DNA from: Crambe crambe
Lineage: Eukaryota; Porifera; Demospongiae; Poecilosclerida; Crambeidae
Reading direction: 5' to 3'
DNA length: 64,000 nucleotides
Assembly: GCA_963924555.1 (NCBI GenBank)
Contig: OZ004593.1
Span: forward strand, 4,894,480-4,958,479
Of this stretch, positions 19,144 through 30,710 are shown in pieces. The notes under the pieces were generated by a model. It was not told the origin of the DNA. It saw nothing but the letters and a program-made list of their open reading frames with translations, and did not search any database. Position numbers and translations under genes: made by a program. Positions within the stretch are counted from its first letter, which is position 1, and each line of letters begins with the position of its first letter.

Positions 19144-22100
19144 ATGAAGCTTTCTTTTCTGCAAGTTCTGCTTGTAATAGCCACCGTGTTACAAAGTAAG
19201 TTGTTTAGTTTAAGCTTAGCTAGCTGGCAAGTAACCATGGTAGCTATCCAGTTTATACTAGCTAGTAGCCAGCTGGTACACAAAGCTGGCTAGCTAGCGC
19301 TCTGGGGCATCCCCCAGGCCTTATACCTGTGGTAAGTGATCTATGATTCGTGAAACCTGAGCATTCTTCCTCTCTCTCCCATCCACAGCCCTGGCAACAA
19401 GGCTAGAGTGAATCACTATTATTATAAAATGTGCATCTGGCTGCACCGATGCACAGTATCAAGAGTAGACAGAGAGAAAGGTGTCAAGGTGGTTAAGTCT
19501 GTCACTTTGAAAAATTGACAGTCCATTGTTAAAATGGGCATTAGCCACACAGGATAGATGAGTGCATTCAATACTTGGGCTTGCTCAGTGTTATAATAAA
19601 ACCTCAAAGACAGAATTTTTAAAGGTTGACCACTTCCTCACTAGTAAACTAAAACACGATGCATGTGTTTTTATAATTTCTTATCTAACTGCTTAATCAA
19701 CAATCATGTTTATTCATAACATAACAATGGGACAATCCCATGATTTCCTGTTCAATTTGATGAAGTTTGCCCTGGGGGTCCATGTGGCAACCTTTTCGTG
19801 TTTGGAATACTCTCCAATTAACAATGCTAATGCCCATTTTAACAGTGTCCTTAATTTTACCACAACTCTGTGCACCAGTGCAGATGCTAGTGATTGACTC
19901 TAGCCTTGTTTCCAAGGCAATGGATGGGAGAGAGAGAGAGGAAGAATGCTCAGGTTTCACGAATCATAGAAAATTAAACATTGATTAGGGCATTAGCCAC
20001 AGGATAGATAGACGAGTGCATTCTTTAGCATTAACATTAATTTTTACAATCCAATTGCTAGTCCAGTGTTACAGTGGACCACTTCCTCACTAGTAGACTT
20101 TGGCCGTTATAGAACGCGTGATGTGTTTTTTTCTTGTCCCAAAAACTATTAAACGGCTTAATCAACAATCATGTTTACCCACTGCTTCAGAACATAACAC
20201 TGGGACAGTCCCATGATTTCCTGTTCAATTTGATGAAGTTTGCCCTGGGGGTCCATGTGGCAACCTTTTTGTGTTTGCCGAATACTCTCCTAATCAATGT
20301 TTAATTTTGTTTGGAATACTCCATGTTTAATTTACAGTTTCAGGACATACTGTCAGTGGCTAGCTATAAATTCACAGGTGACATGTCTAAAGGCTTGCAT
20401 GGTCCATGCATTATTCCTGGCTCATAACAAACAAGAACTAATCAAGTTCCTAATTAACAAGTTACAACCACCCACAGACACAGTGTTTACGTATTACCTT
20501 TTCACTCTAATACTGCGGTAGTCTATCTGTTAAGTTGTATGGTCTACTGATCCTCATTGTAATGGTTTACAACACAGATTAGTACATTGTTATTGCTATA
20601 CTGTGCTGATCTGATTCTGATGCATACACATGCTTGGGTGTGGTGCAATAATATCCATAATGAGACTAATGTTATACTGCTACTCGCATAGATGTGGTGT
20701 CCCAGCAAAACTCTTGTCCGGGATTGACTGTGGCAGCCACTTCCTGCGGTGTCAACAACTGCTCCAGTTTGACCTGCCAGCTCCCAGACGCCGTGCGACC
20801 TCTGACAGCCCTCACCTTCTCAGTAGAGGAATGTGCAGGTCCAGTCTATGTCAATCTGAGCGTGAGCACGCTGCCACTACAACGGTTCAATAGAAGTGGG
20901 AGTATCTCCCTGGGGGGAGGCAGAGAATTGGCAGTGGAGATGTCTAGAAATGCAACACACCTCCGTTTCCAAGTAAAGCATTTAATTTAGTTGGCAAGCT
21001 TGGGCACTTTTTCCACACTTGTTATTATTGTTATCATAATGGTTTTGTGACCTCTAAACAATTCCAGCCTAGCTGGAGCCAGTTCTTTTGTCAGCATAAT
21101 CCAGTGGAAATTCAGGATACTGTCTCCCATGTCAGGATATCATCTCTGGATATCTCAGTCCCATGCATATCTTTGGATACTTAACATACTTAAGTCTTCC
21201 CATATTAGGATACTATCTCTGGACACCTTGATCCACATGTTGGGATACTTAACCTATTATCAGGATACTTAAGTCTTCCCACAGGATACTATCTCTGGAC
21301 ACCTTGATCCATAATTGGGATTCTTAACCTATTATCAGGATACTTAAGTCTTCCCATATCAGGATACTATCTCTGGACACCTTGATCCATATATTGGGAT
21401 ACTTAACCTATTATCAGGATACTTAAGTCTTCCCATATCATCAGCTTAAGTCTTCCCATATCAGTGGACACATGTTCAAGATACCACCTTGGTCCACTTA
21501 CATGTTGGGATACTTAACTTAAGTCTTCCCATGTGAGGACACCATTAGTCCATTAGTGTCAATGCAACATCTACTCATGTGAGAGCAAGTCAATTGCTCC
21601 TTTGTGTCCATCCATCCATCCATACCTAATAATTTTTCTAGCCCTAGCCTCTAGCCCTAGCCCTAACCCCTAGCCCTAACCCCTAACCCTAGCCTCTAGC
21701 CCTAACCCCTAACCCTAGCCCCTAGCCCTAACCCCCCTAGCCCTAACCCCTAGCCCTAACCCCCCTAGCCCTAGCCCTAACCCTAGCCCTAGCCCTAACC
21801 CCTAGCCCTAGCCCCTAGCCCTAGCCCTAATGAGATGCTATATTACCCCATACATCATTACAGGGTCAGTGAAATTTTCATAGAGAAAGCCGTAGCTATT
21901 TTTTAAATGGGCTCCTAGCTAAAAAGAGTTGTGTTTGAAGGAGTTCAGCTGCTGTAGATTTCAGGATGGTTGACAGTAAAGAATGAGAATTATGATTTTA
22001 GGTAGTGACTTACAACTAGAACCTGATCCTTTTCATATCCTATACAATCCAGTAAGCCATAAGAAAAATTGTTCTCCAAACCTAAGATAACCTAATACAA

Positions 22101-25100
22101 AGCTGAATCATCATATTGGCAGGTCAGTATTGTCAACTCGAGTGACTCCTCCTCGATCCCTGTGGTACCCCAGCTCCTCATCCGTCTCAACGTCAGCAAG
22201 TGCATGTGCCAATCCCTAGACACCCTTGCAGACAACACTGGCCACACCTTCTTCATCCCGGAATGTTCCACCAATCAGAACTGCAACGGAGTCCGATGTA
22301 GCGTGAACATATTCGGTGAAGTCTACTACATTGAGAATGTGATCCTCCCTTGTGATAAGGCTATCGAGCTTGTAGTGGAAGACAGTCAGACACGCCCCCT
22401 CTACACTACCATTTTCAATGAGACCGGGCGGAAACCAATAGTCATTCGGAGCCTTCCACTTACAGTGGATGCTGTTATTATTCCTCGTGATTATTCCATG
22501 GATGTGTCAGTGAGTCTTATTTGTTTGTTTGTTTGTTTGTTTGTTTGTTTGTTTGTTTGTTTGTTTTTAAAATCTTTGGTAGCATTCAGAATGATAGGCT
22601 ATTAAATTACGAGTCTTAGAGTGGAACTTCCAATGAAGGACATTATGAAAGAAACTAAACCTCTTATTAATAGACGACAAGCATACACTCTATACAAGAT
22701 AACTTCCAAAAGAGGACAACCTCTCTACAAAGGACAAAAGGCTGGGTCCTAAGTGTGTCTGACACATTGGATTGGATAGATTGTGACGTGGATTAAACAG
22801 ATTCCATTTATAAGTAACTTCTCTTTCCACTAATAGGCAGCTGTTATCGACCCTCTTTTCGGCAGAGTGCAGATTTTTCCCTTCCACACCATCATCCTAG
22901 ACCGCACCCGCTGTGACCGGCCCAACTTCACCACCATAGCCCCACCCCCTGCTCCAACTCCCCTCCCCGTTCCAGAAAACGGCTCTTCTCCGACATGCTT
23001 GGGATTCCACAGAGCCATAGCCGGACAATACAGGGATCCATTCACCTGTAGATTCCTGGATTCTTGTGAAGGAGGAATCAGCTGCGTTCTCTCCATCACT
23101 GCCACCAGCTATACCATAACAGTTCAGTATGTTGATGCTGTCCAGAGATTTGTCTTTAAGATGATGGACAGAAGTGGGATGAGATTGGTACGGAGTAACT
23201 CGGCTACTGTGAATACGAGTCTTCCAGTTCCCTCTGACTCCTATGTGGTCTTCTATCAGACAAGGATAGCCAGTCTTGTGCGGGGGATCCAGGTAAGCTC
23301 TCTGAAGCATAGTGGGTGGGAATTTTCATGGAGGATATTATGGTTTTGTGAAAGAAAGAAAAAAGTTCACTCCTCACTGTAGATATATATTCCATCTCTA
23401 TAATTATTACCTGCAGAAAATCTTTAATACACAAAATCGAGGGATGCTTTTCACGCTATATTGATAGTTACCTATCTAGCTAGTCTCCCCTGCTAAAACC
23501 CTTCAGTGAGGATAGACATTGCAGCTTCTTCCCAAGTTACCTGTCAACTAATTTACTTTTCTATTCAGATTGACCTCCATGTGGTGTACAACAACCGATC
23601 AATCCTGGACACTCTGTTACCGTTCTCACGGATCCCACTGGCAGCAGAGCAGTGTCAGTCACTTGTCAGAGCAGTGTCTGATCCTACCACACGATGCTTG
23701 GCTAACGGCGACTGCACTGGGTTAAACTGTGACCTGGACGCCACCAGCGTCACTGAAAATGATGTCGTCTTTGTGGTGGATAAATGTACAGACCCTGTCA
23801 TGGTCAACGTCACTGTTAATCACGGGGGCACTTCTGTTCATCCCCTTTCGCAGAGCAAAGCGATTTTCCTCGGTGGTAGTGAGTATCTCTCAGTAGAAAT
23901 GTCAAGGAACATCACTGACCTCTTATTTAGAGTAAGTGTGTCATATATAATAGAGGAACCTCTGATGATAGAGGACACTCCAAAAGAGGACAAACCTCTC
24001 AACAAAGGAGGACATCTTCAGATGTGCATTAGAACACCTCTCTAAGCAGGACACCTAGCTTCCATACCTGTGTCCCACTGAAATAAAGATGTGCATTAGG
24101 ACACCTCTCTAAGCAGGACACCTAGCGTCCAGACCTGTGTCCTACTGAAATAAAGATGAACATTTAGACACTTCTCTAGTGAGGACACTTCAATCTAAAA
24201 GTATACCACCTTTCTATACAAAATAACCTTCAGAAGAGGACAACCTCTCTAGCTATAAGGGACAAAAGGCTGGGTCCCCAAAAATTATGTCCATTATTCA
24301 GAGATTCCACGTAGTTCATGATATTATGTACATCTCATCTTAATGTAACTAATTATGTAATGATTATGTAATTGCCCTTTGAACTTTGTAAAGCTACACT
24401 AATTAGCCTATTATTTGGTTGCATCATATTTTGTTCCACAATACGCATACCAATTTTTAATGTCCATATAATATGTATGCACTATAACCATGTGATTTTG
24501 TGTATGTTTTCTTCTTTATCCTCCATAGGCTTATATCACTAACTCCACCCAATCCCAGCAGCAGCTGCGACCCATAGTCCCCCGAGTCACTGTCCCTCTC
24601 AACGCCAGCAGCTGCATGTGCTCATCTCTGAAAGAACTGGCCTTAGTCTCCGGACGCAATGTGTACGAGCCATTCTGCAACACGAACGAGAACTGTGATG
24701 GCATTCGGTGCCAGTTGAGGATAGTGGGGTCCACTTTCTATGTTGAGATTGTGGTTTTGCCATGTGAAAATGCCATTGACCTTAGGGTGGAGGATGGGAG
24801 TTTTGCTGTTCTTCACACCACGAGATTTACTCAGAGTGGTTTGAGGACTATCGTAATTAGAGGTATATCTCTCCAAGTGAATGGAACCATCATTGCTAGG
24901 GATTATTCTTTGTTGATTGGCGTAAGTGTTTATTTAATTGTACATTTCAATGCCTTGAGATGCAAAAAAATTAGGAACTCTTTTATGTCCATTCGATATT
25001 ATGGAGAGTATCACCAATTCTCAAAACAAATGAGGATTGCGCAATAAGGATTTCCAGCTCAGCTCATTGAATTGATGTGTGCATGTGAGCTTGTTTCCAG

Positions 25101-27265
25101 TTGCTGAGTTGGTCCATAGCATTAGTTAGCTGGATAATTTTATTAAGGTCTGTCTATCTGCATTTCATACCTTTATAATTCTTAACCAAATTTCAAATTA
25201 AAAAAAAAAAAAAAACAGCTCATAGAGTGGGCTAAAATGCTATTCTGCAGTCCTCCCACAGCAGAACCATTATTCTTTTCATAGTAGCTCAGTTTGTAGC
25301 ATTAATTTTTCTTGCTGATCCCCCAAAAGGATACTTTTAAAATTGAAAAAAAAAAAAACTCGCTCAGAATATCAATTTTGGTGCCAAGCCAAGATGCGAG
25401 CACCCATGTGCAGGCAAGGGAGTAGCTATAACAGCCACTTACTCTGTTATTTAGCCTGTTATTCTAGTGAAGCCCCATTATATTAGCCTCATGGTAATCA
25501 GCTTTCTGCTGATGTTTTGAGATTTTGGAGTAAAGATTAATTTTAGTGCAGAGATATTCTAGAACATGTGACAGAAGGTTGGGTGACAGTTTCATCAAAA
25601 ACATTGTGTTTGAGAAATTAATTCCCTGTTAATTTAAAGATGGTAGTCTTAGGACTGTAGTCAATTTTTTTAATATTCCATTCCAGGCTACAGTGCTAGT
25701 ACCATTTATCGGCCCAGTGGAGATCATTCCACGTCACGTTATCATTCTGGACAAATCCAGGTGTGGCAACAACAGTCAACCCCTTCCCTCAGCACCCCCA
25801 CCCACCCAGACCACACCCATAACTCCCACCAACCCTGGGCCTACTGCCACCAAGACGTGTTTGGCCTTTTACGACTTAGTTCGGTCACACCTCAGAGAAC
25901 CATTCGCCTGCAGTTTCCAAAATTCCTGCAACGTTGGGATACGATGTCAGCTGGAAATCCTGGATACTACGTATAACGTTACGATCTCACTCTCAAAGCC
26001 ACAGCAAACTCAACTCTCCTTGGAAGTCCGGGATTCTGGGGGCAGACTGCTCGGTAAAGGGTCATCAGAAAATGTTCGGGTCACCTTACCAAAGCCTGAA
26101 AATAGCAACTTGACTCTGACCCAGAGCTACAACTCCAAAGCAGCTACAGTTGGTCTACAAGTAAGACTAACAGTCAAGCATGTTAGTATATTGTAATTGG
26201 AATCTTGTGGAGTCCACCCCCTGACTATGACCAGACTCCCCCCCCCACACACACACACACACACACTTTCTTTATGGGTATGGCCACTTATTAAAGAGGG
26301 GCAGTGGTGCAGTGCCAAACTTCTTACACTGAGCACACCTTACTGCATGCTTTGACTGCTGCTAACTACATACCTACATGTACAATTGCCTTGTGCCTCC
26401 CCCTTCAAAAAATCCTGGATCCACTACTGTTAACACTCTCCCAACCTGCATTTACATGGCTCTTTCCATAGTGAAAGAGGCGGGCTCCACGATACTACCA
26501 AGCAGTAATGTCCATCAAAAATGAATCTGGAGTCATTAATTATGCAGATATAATAAACTTTTAATGGGACTAGTGAAACAAGGCATTGGGCTACAAGAGC
26601 AGAAACTGAGCAATAGCCAGCTCTGATTATGTTATTATGCTTTGATTTCCAGTTGAATCTTGAAGTGTTTGCTCTGAGTGGGGCTCCTAGAAAGGATGTC
26701 CTCATTTCTTACTCAGAAATACCAGTTGGACAAGAGCAAGGTAATGAATGAATAATGGAAATGAGACCCCAACCTTTTGTCCTTCGTAGAGAGGTTGTCC
26801 TCTTTTGGAGGTTATTTTGTATAGACATAGATTCTCTTTTCTTGAGAAGTTTGTCATCTTTCATCCTTTAAGTTTATTTGAGGTTCCAATAATAAATGGG
26901 TGACCACTTATCTACTTCCAGGTACAACAAGCAAGTCGACCACCATAGCAGTGGCTACTGCTGTCCCAATAGTGATTATTTTAGTTGGAGTCGTGATCAT
27001 CATAGCTGCTTTGGTCATCTTTGGCTACATACGAAGAAGAGGGAAACAGCGACCATTCGGTTTTGAAACGATGAGCCACACTGAGCTGGAGGAGAAAGAT
27101 CTGGAGGATTATCTTGGCACAGAGCAAGGATCTCTACCCAGTACAAGATCGGGTGTGATCGAGAGCAATGGGAATGATTATGGAGATGCGGGTGAAGGAC
27201 GACACAAGCTCCAAGATGTGGACTTAAAGGAAGACAGTGACAGTGTTAAAGGTCATCTTGTATGA
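19144..27265 (+). CDS. Type I membrane protein with six Cys-rich modules (novel receptor-like), 9 exons, 945 residues
   Basis: Exons: 19144-19195 (signal peptide MKLSFLQVLLVIATVLQ), 20692-20972, 22123-22509, 22837-23292, 23569-23931, 24529-24921, 25687-26160, 26653-26740, 26922-27265. All junctions hold frame; exons 3-7 are multiples of three with phase-0 ends. Exons 2, 3 and 4 correspond to 5, 6 and 7, so a three-exon cassette was duplicated. Each of exons 2-7 carries one module with the pattern C-x(n)-C-x(3-6)-C-x-[GS]-[ILV]-x-C-x-[LIV], for example CNTNENCDGIRCQL in exon 6. Exons 4 and 7 also have a Pro/Thr-rich linker. NxS/T sites are frequent. Exon 9 gives one transmembrane helix at about residues 840-868, an RRR stop-transfer and a tail of about 75 residues rich in acidic residues. 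I do not recognise the module. A cell-surface receptor or adhesion role is inferred only from the architecture. Confidence 0.8.
19345..19972. mobile_element. Inverted-repeat element in intron 1 of the membrane-protein gene
   Basis: The left arm (from atgattcgtgaaacctgagc, 19345-19415) is closely matched in reverse complement by 19890-19972. The arms extend over about 70 bases with small differences. The interior has no coding signal. This looks like a foldback or MITE-type element; I see no clear target duplication. Confidence 0.55.
19535..20290. repeat. Direct duplication: 19535-19815 resembles 19988-20290
   Basis: Shared blocks include the sequence around ccacttcctcactag, ttaatcaacaatcatg, and the stretch ctgttcaatttgatgaag to gtccatgtggcaacc. 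The second copy carries small insertions. It overlaps the inverted-repeat element, so transposition or local duplication acted more than once. Confidence 0.7.
21110..21480. repeat. Minisatellite, unit about 75 bp, about five degenerate copies
   Basis: Recurrent words aggatactatctctggac, accttgatcca, gggatacttaacctattatc and acttaagtcttcccat in the intron between exons 2 and 3 of the membrane-protein gene. Confidence 0.8.
21638..21832. repeat. Telomere-like (CCCTAA/CCCTAG)n array
   Basis: About 195 bases of CCCTAA, CCCTAG and CCCCTAA words, i.e. degenerate TTAGGG-type repeats on the minus strand, inside an intron. Confidence 0.85.
22521..22567. repeat. (TTTG)n microsatellite
   Basis: About 11 tetranucleotides about ten bases after the donor at 22510. 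Confidence 0.95.
22618..22762. repeat. Dispersed repeat with word agaggacaacctctctac
   Basis: One of several related interspersed copies sharing agaggacaa-acctct-tac-aaggacaaaaggctgggtcc. Other copies are at 23945-24275, 26765-26880 (inverted), 59056-59290 and 59935-60085. Non-coding and probably MITE-derived. Confidence 0.65.
23945..24275. repeat. Dispersed repeat cluster (same family as 22618-22762)
   Basis: Contains two tandem copies of about 70 bases (gcattagacacctctctaagcaggacacctag type) next to the aaaagaggaca word, in the intron between exons 5 and 6 of the membrane-protein gene. Confidence 0.65.
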
Positions 27266-27407
27266 ACCATATTCAATGCAGTAAAATACATGACTGTACT
27301 ATTTTCACTATTGACCTGTTTTGCCCAGTCTTAAACTAATTCCCGGAAGTAAAGGCACATGGTTTGCCGGCCTTGTGCGTACCTTGCCTGGCACTTCGAC
27401 ATACCTT

Positions 27408-27413
27408 AATAAA
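27408..27413 (+). terminator. Polyadenylation signal AATAAA after the membrane-protein gene
   Basis: AATAAA about 140 bases after the stop at 27263-27265. Confidence 0.45.
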
Positions 27414-27770
27414 CCTGGTAATAGTTATTATACACCTGGTACAAAATTTAGTTTCCAATACACTTTCATTTGAGGGCAGGCCAAGACCCTTTACCAGAAT
27501 ATGGTAAAGGGTCAAAGTTCATTGTAAAAGCCCAGTGGGTATATAGTAGCCTTAGTTCAGCTAGCTAAAGAGCATAGGTAATTGAACAGAGTTGAGTCAA
27601 AATCAGTCTCGTGAGACTAATCCTCCTCACACAATGGGCGGGTAGGTAATCACTCTCACCAGGCCATCAACACACTAGGCCATAGTCCATGCCCAGTGCA
27701 TGCATGCGCATATTATTCGATCGCGGGGGAAGGGCCCGCCTACGGGATCCGGGACCGGGGGGCTACCAAA

Positions 27771-28946
27771 ATGGCAAGTCCAAGTAAGAAAAGAAGGTTG
27801 CACGAGATCGAAGCTAATGGCCATACATCTCCTAATACCGTTGGCTTCCCTGAAAGAATCCTGTCATACAAGTGGGTAATCAACAACGCTGGAATAGTCA
27901 TGAACAATTCTCTGGACACATTACACAATCAAGGACTCACAAGTCCTACCTTCTGTGTCCCCTTCAGTCGGAACACGTGGTACTTACGTTTGAATGAGTC
28001 AGAGTTTGAGTCAAAGAGCTGGTTTTCAATTTATTTATGTCAGAAAACTCCACCAGTGGTACCACCACCACCACCACCACAAATACATTTTAGATTCACT
28101 GGTACTACTGCTACTGCACCTGCACAAAGAATTTTTATGTCTAATTGCACATTTTCAATCTTGAATTCTAAAAATGAAGTCAAGCACACTATTAAAATGA
28201 CTGGCAAGGTAATTACTTTCGATCCTTCTAGTACGACTGATCTTAGTGTGAGCAACTTTCTGGCAAAAGATAATTTAACCGAATTCCTCTGTGATGATTC
28301 TCTAACCATCCAAGTAGCTGCAACACTGGTGTGTTTAACAAAACTGACTGAAACTACACATGAAGCATGTGCTATACCATCTGATGATATACGTCAACAA
28401 ATGAGGAGTCTCTATGAAGAAGAGCTCTTCACTGACATCACTATACAGTGTGGAGATAAGCAATTCAAGGCCCACAAGAATATACTTGCATTTCAGTCTC
28501 CTGTCTTCAAGAAATTGTTCCAAACAGATATGACTAAAAGAAGAAAAAACTCAGTGGAGATATCTGACATCGATCCTTTGGTGGCATCCAATTTGATATC
28601 ATTTCTCTATTCTGGGATAGCACCAAATCTGGAAACTTTGGCAAGAGATTTGTTAATGGTAGCAAATAAGTACGAACTGCCACGTCTTATGGCAATGTGT
28701 GAAAATACACTCAAGATGGAGATGACAGTAGCCAATGCAGTAGAGCTGCTCCAATTACCCGACTTGCATCAGGCCATGGAGTTGAAGAAAACTTGCTTGG
28801 AGTTCATTCATCGTAATGCTACTGAAATTTACAAGTCTGACGGATGGAAACAACTCAAGAAGAACTCAGCTCATGATCACAGCTGCAGTACACTCATGTT
28901 TGAAATCATAGAAGATTGCAGTGAACAACATCAAACTTTACAGTAG
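27771..28946 (+). CDS. MATH-BTB protein, copy 1 (SPOP/TDPOZ-like), intronless
   Basis: 391 residues from ATG 27771 (caaaATGG). Upstream frame is open but has no ATG in good context, and the chosen start matches the paralogues (MAS-S/P-KKR). A MATH domain at about residues 27-205 is shown by LSYKWVINNAG, TSPTFCV, TWYLRL, SWFSIYLC, CTFSILNSKNEVKHT and DDSLTIQV. A BTB domain follows (LYEEELFTDITIQCGDKQF, KAHKNILAFQSPVFKKLF, ISFLYSGIAPNL), then a short helical 3-box/BACK-like region (LMVANKYELPRLMAMCE, SDGWKQL). In known SPOP-type proteins MATH binds the substrate and BTB binds Cullin 3 in a ubiquitin ligase. A run of six Pro lies in the MATH region. It is the most divergent intact copy here (GIAPNL, ISFLYSG instead of LAFLYSG). 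Confidence 0.9.
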   Translation: MASPSKKRRLHEIEANGHTSPNTVGFPERILSYKWVINNAGIVMNNSLDTLHNQGLTSPTFCVPFSRNTWYLRLNESEFESKSWFSIYLCQKTPPVVPPPPPPQIHFRFTGTTATAPAQRIFMSNCTFSILNSKNEVKHTIKMTGKVITFDPSSTTDLSVSNFLAKDNLTEFLCDDSLTIQVAATLVCLTKLTETTHEACAIPSDDIRQQMRSLYEEELFTDITIQCGDKQFKAHKNILAFQSPVFKKLFQTDMTKRRKNSVEISDIDPLVASNLISFLYSGIAPNLETLARDLLMVANKYELPRLMAMCENTLKMEMTVANAVELLQLPDLHQAMELKKTCLEFIHRNATEIYKSDGWKQLKKNSAHDHSCSTLMFEIIEDCSEQHQTLQ

Positions 28947-29522
28947 CTACACCCTGGTCCCCCTCACCTGTGATAGGTTTACTTATTTCAAGGATGTAAA
29001 AGATTGGATGCCTTGGCATGTAAGTATTAAACTTTTTGGTTATCACTGATTTATTTTTTCAGGTACATGTAGCTAGCTATAAATGATTATACTGGACACA
29101 TTATAGTTTTTGTTGTTGTTGTTGTTAATGTTATGCATAGTTTTTGTTGTTGTTGTTGTTAATGTTATGCATAGTTTTTGTTGTTGTTTAAGTGAGCAAG
29201 CTTTTATGGTGGTCATAACTATAGCTTGGCTCTCTTTCGGCTACTTATGACTTTGCAGGGGAATTTTGAGTGGCCCGGTGTGCCTGTGTGTTGAATCGCC
29301 ATGCCCACTTTATCCTTCACCCATTGGTAAAGCTATGCTAGCGTGATCATGATTCTTGTGCTTGGATAATAAAAGTGGTCCGGTGAAAACCGGACCAACC
29401 AGAGTGATGGATACACCCCTGCTTTGTTCTGTTCTTGCTGGCTCTTTGCTAGATGATAAGCCCTGCCCGTGCCACGCCTACTGCAAGGGGTCTTCCCTTC
29501 CCTGCTAAACATATATCCAAAA
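28947..29522. other. Spacer between MATH-BTB copies 1 and 2
   Basis: The first 40 bases (tagctacaccctggtcccc...) recur after the broken copy at 42455-42485, so this is ancestral 3' flank. 29109-29190 holds a triplicated ttttgttgttgttgtt-aatgttatgcata block. 29270-29425 is a dispersed repeat described separately. Confidence 0.6.
29270..29425. repeat. Dispersed repeat with GAAA-capped palindrome
   Basis: Shares blocks with 36240-36425 and 47065-47240: tggccatgcccact-type word, gataataaaagtggtccgg, and ccaacc-g-agtg. At 29376-29397 TGGTCCGGT-GAAA-ACCGGACCA forms a perfect nine-pair hairpin with a GAAA loop; the other two copies have mismatches in the stem. Confidence 0.65.
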
Positions 29523-30710
29523 ATGGCGAGTTCAAGGAAGAAAAGGAAGTTGCAGGAGATCGAAACTAGTGGCCACACGTCCGTTGGCTACACCACCTTC
29601 CCTGAAAGAATCCTGTCATACAAGTGGGTAATCAACAACGCTGGAATAGTAATGAACAATCTCGACGCAGTACGGACAATCGGGTACCAAGGACTCACAA
29701 GTCCTACCTTCAGTGTCACTGTCCCCAGTCAGGACCTACGAACCACATGGTACTTACGTTTGCATGAGTCAGAATTAGAGTCAAGGAGCTGGTTTTCAAT
29801 TCATTTATGTCTGAATGTTCCATCCACCAATACTGCAACTGTGTGGTCAAGAATTTTGATGCCCGATTGCACATTCTCAATCTTGGATTCTAAAAACGAA
29901 GTCAAGCACACTGCTGAAATGGCTAGTAAGGTATTTTCTGTTGGTTATTATATGGATAAAAAAAATGATCTTAGTGTGGACGACTTCCTGGCAAAAGATA
30001 ATTTAACTGAGTTCCTCTATAATGATTCTCTAACCATCCAAGTAACTGCAACACTGGTGTGTTTAACACAACCCACTGAAACTACACATGAAGCATGTGC
30101 TACACCACCTGATGACATACGTCAACAAATGAGGAGTCTGTATGAAGAAGAGCTCTTCACTGACATCACTATACAGTGTGGCGATAAGCAATTCAAGGCC
30201 CACAAAGTTGTACTTGCATCTCAGTCTTCCGTTTTCAAGAGAATGTTCCAAGTAGACATGACCGAAACAAGAAAAAATTCCATGGAGATATCTGATATTG
30301 ATCCTTTGGTGGTTTCTGATATGTTGGCTTTTCTCTATTCTGGGGTGGCTCCTAATCTAGAAACTTTGGCAAGAGATTTGTTAATGGTTTCGAATAAGTA
30401 TGAACTGCCACGTCTTATGGCAATGTGTGAGAATGCACTCAAGATGGAGATGACAGTAGCCAATGCTGTTGAGCTGCTCTTACACTCTGACCTGCATCAG
30501 GCCATGAAGTTGAAGAAAGCCAGCATGGAGTTCATTCATTCTAATGCTACTGAAATTTACAAGACTGATGGATGGAAGCAACTCAAGGAGAACCACAGTG
30601 CACTCTTGTGTGAACTCATGGAAGATCACAAGGGTGTAGACAAGGGGGTGCTTAAGGGTGCTCAAGCACCCCCAGAATTTAAAAGATGGATAAGTAGATT
30701 ACATAGCTAA
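29523..30710 (+). CDS. MATH-BTB protein, copy 2, with transposon-derived C-terminus
   Basis: 395 residues from ATG 29523 (aaaATGG), same domain order as copy 1: MATH (LSYKWVINNAG, TWYLRLHES, CTFSILDSKNEVKH, NDSLTIQV), BTB (EELFTDITIQCGDKQFKAH, VFKRMFQVDMTETRKNS, LAFLYSGVAPNL) and the 3-box-like region (NKYELPRLMAMCENALKME). The frame runs past the ancestral end (CELMEDHK) into a 173-bp MITE at 30633-30805, which adds about 25 new residues (GVDKGVLKGAQAPPEF...) before a stop. Whether the altered tail matters is unknown; the rest is intact. Confidence 0.88.
   Translation: MASSRKKRKLQEIETSGHTSVGYTTFPERILSYKWVINNAGIVMNNLDAVRTIGYQGLTSPTFSVTVPSQDLRTTWYLRLHESELESRSWFSIHLCLNVPSTNTATVWSRILMPDCTFSILDSKNEVKHTAEMASKVFSVGYYMDKKNDLSVDDFLAKDNLTEFLYNDSLTIQVTATLVCLTQPTETTHEACATPPDDIRQQMRSLYEEELFTDITIQCGDKQFKAHKVVLASQSSVFKRMFQVDMTETRKNSMEISDIDPLVVSDMLAFLYSGVAPNLETLARDLLMVSNKYELPRLMAMCENALKMEMTVANAVELLLHSDLHQAMKLKKASMEFIHSNATEIYKTDGWKQLKENHSALLCELMEDHKGVDKGVLKGAQAPPEFKRWISRLHS

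Noticed and set aside
27696-27770. Upstream extension of MATH-BTB copy 1
   Set aside because: ATG 27771 aligns with the starts of copies 2 and 4 and has a better context; the extension has no paralogue match.
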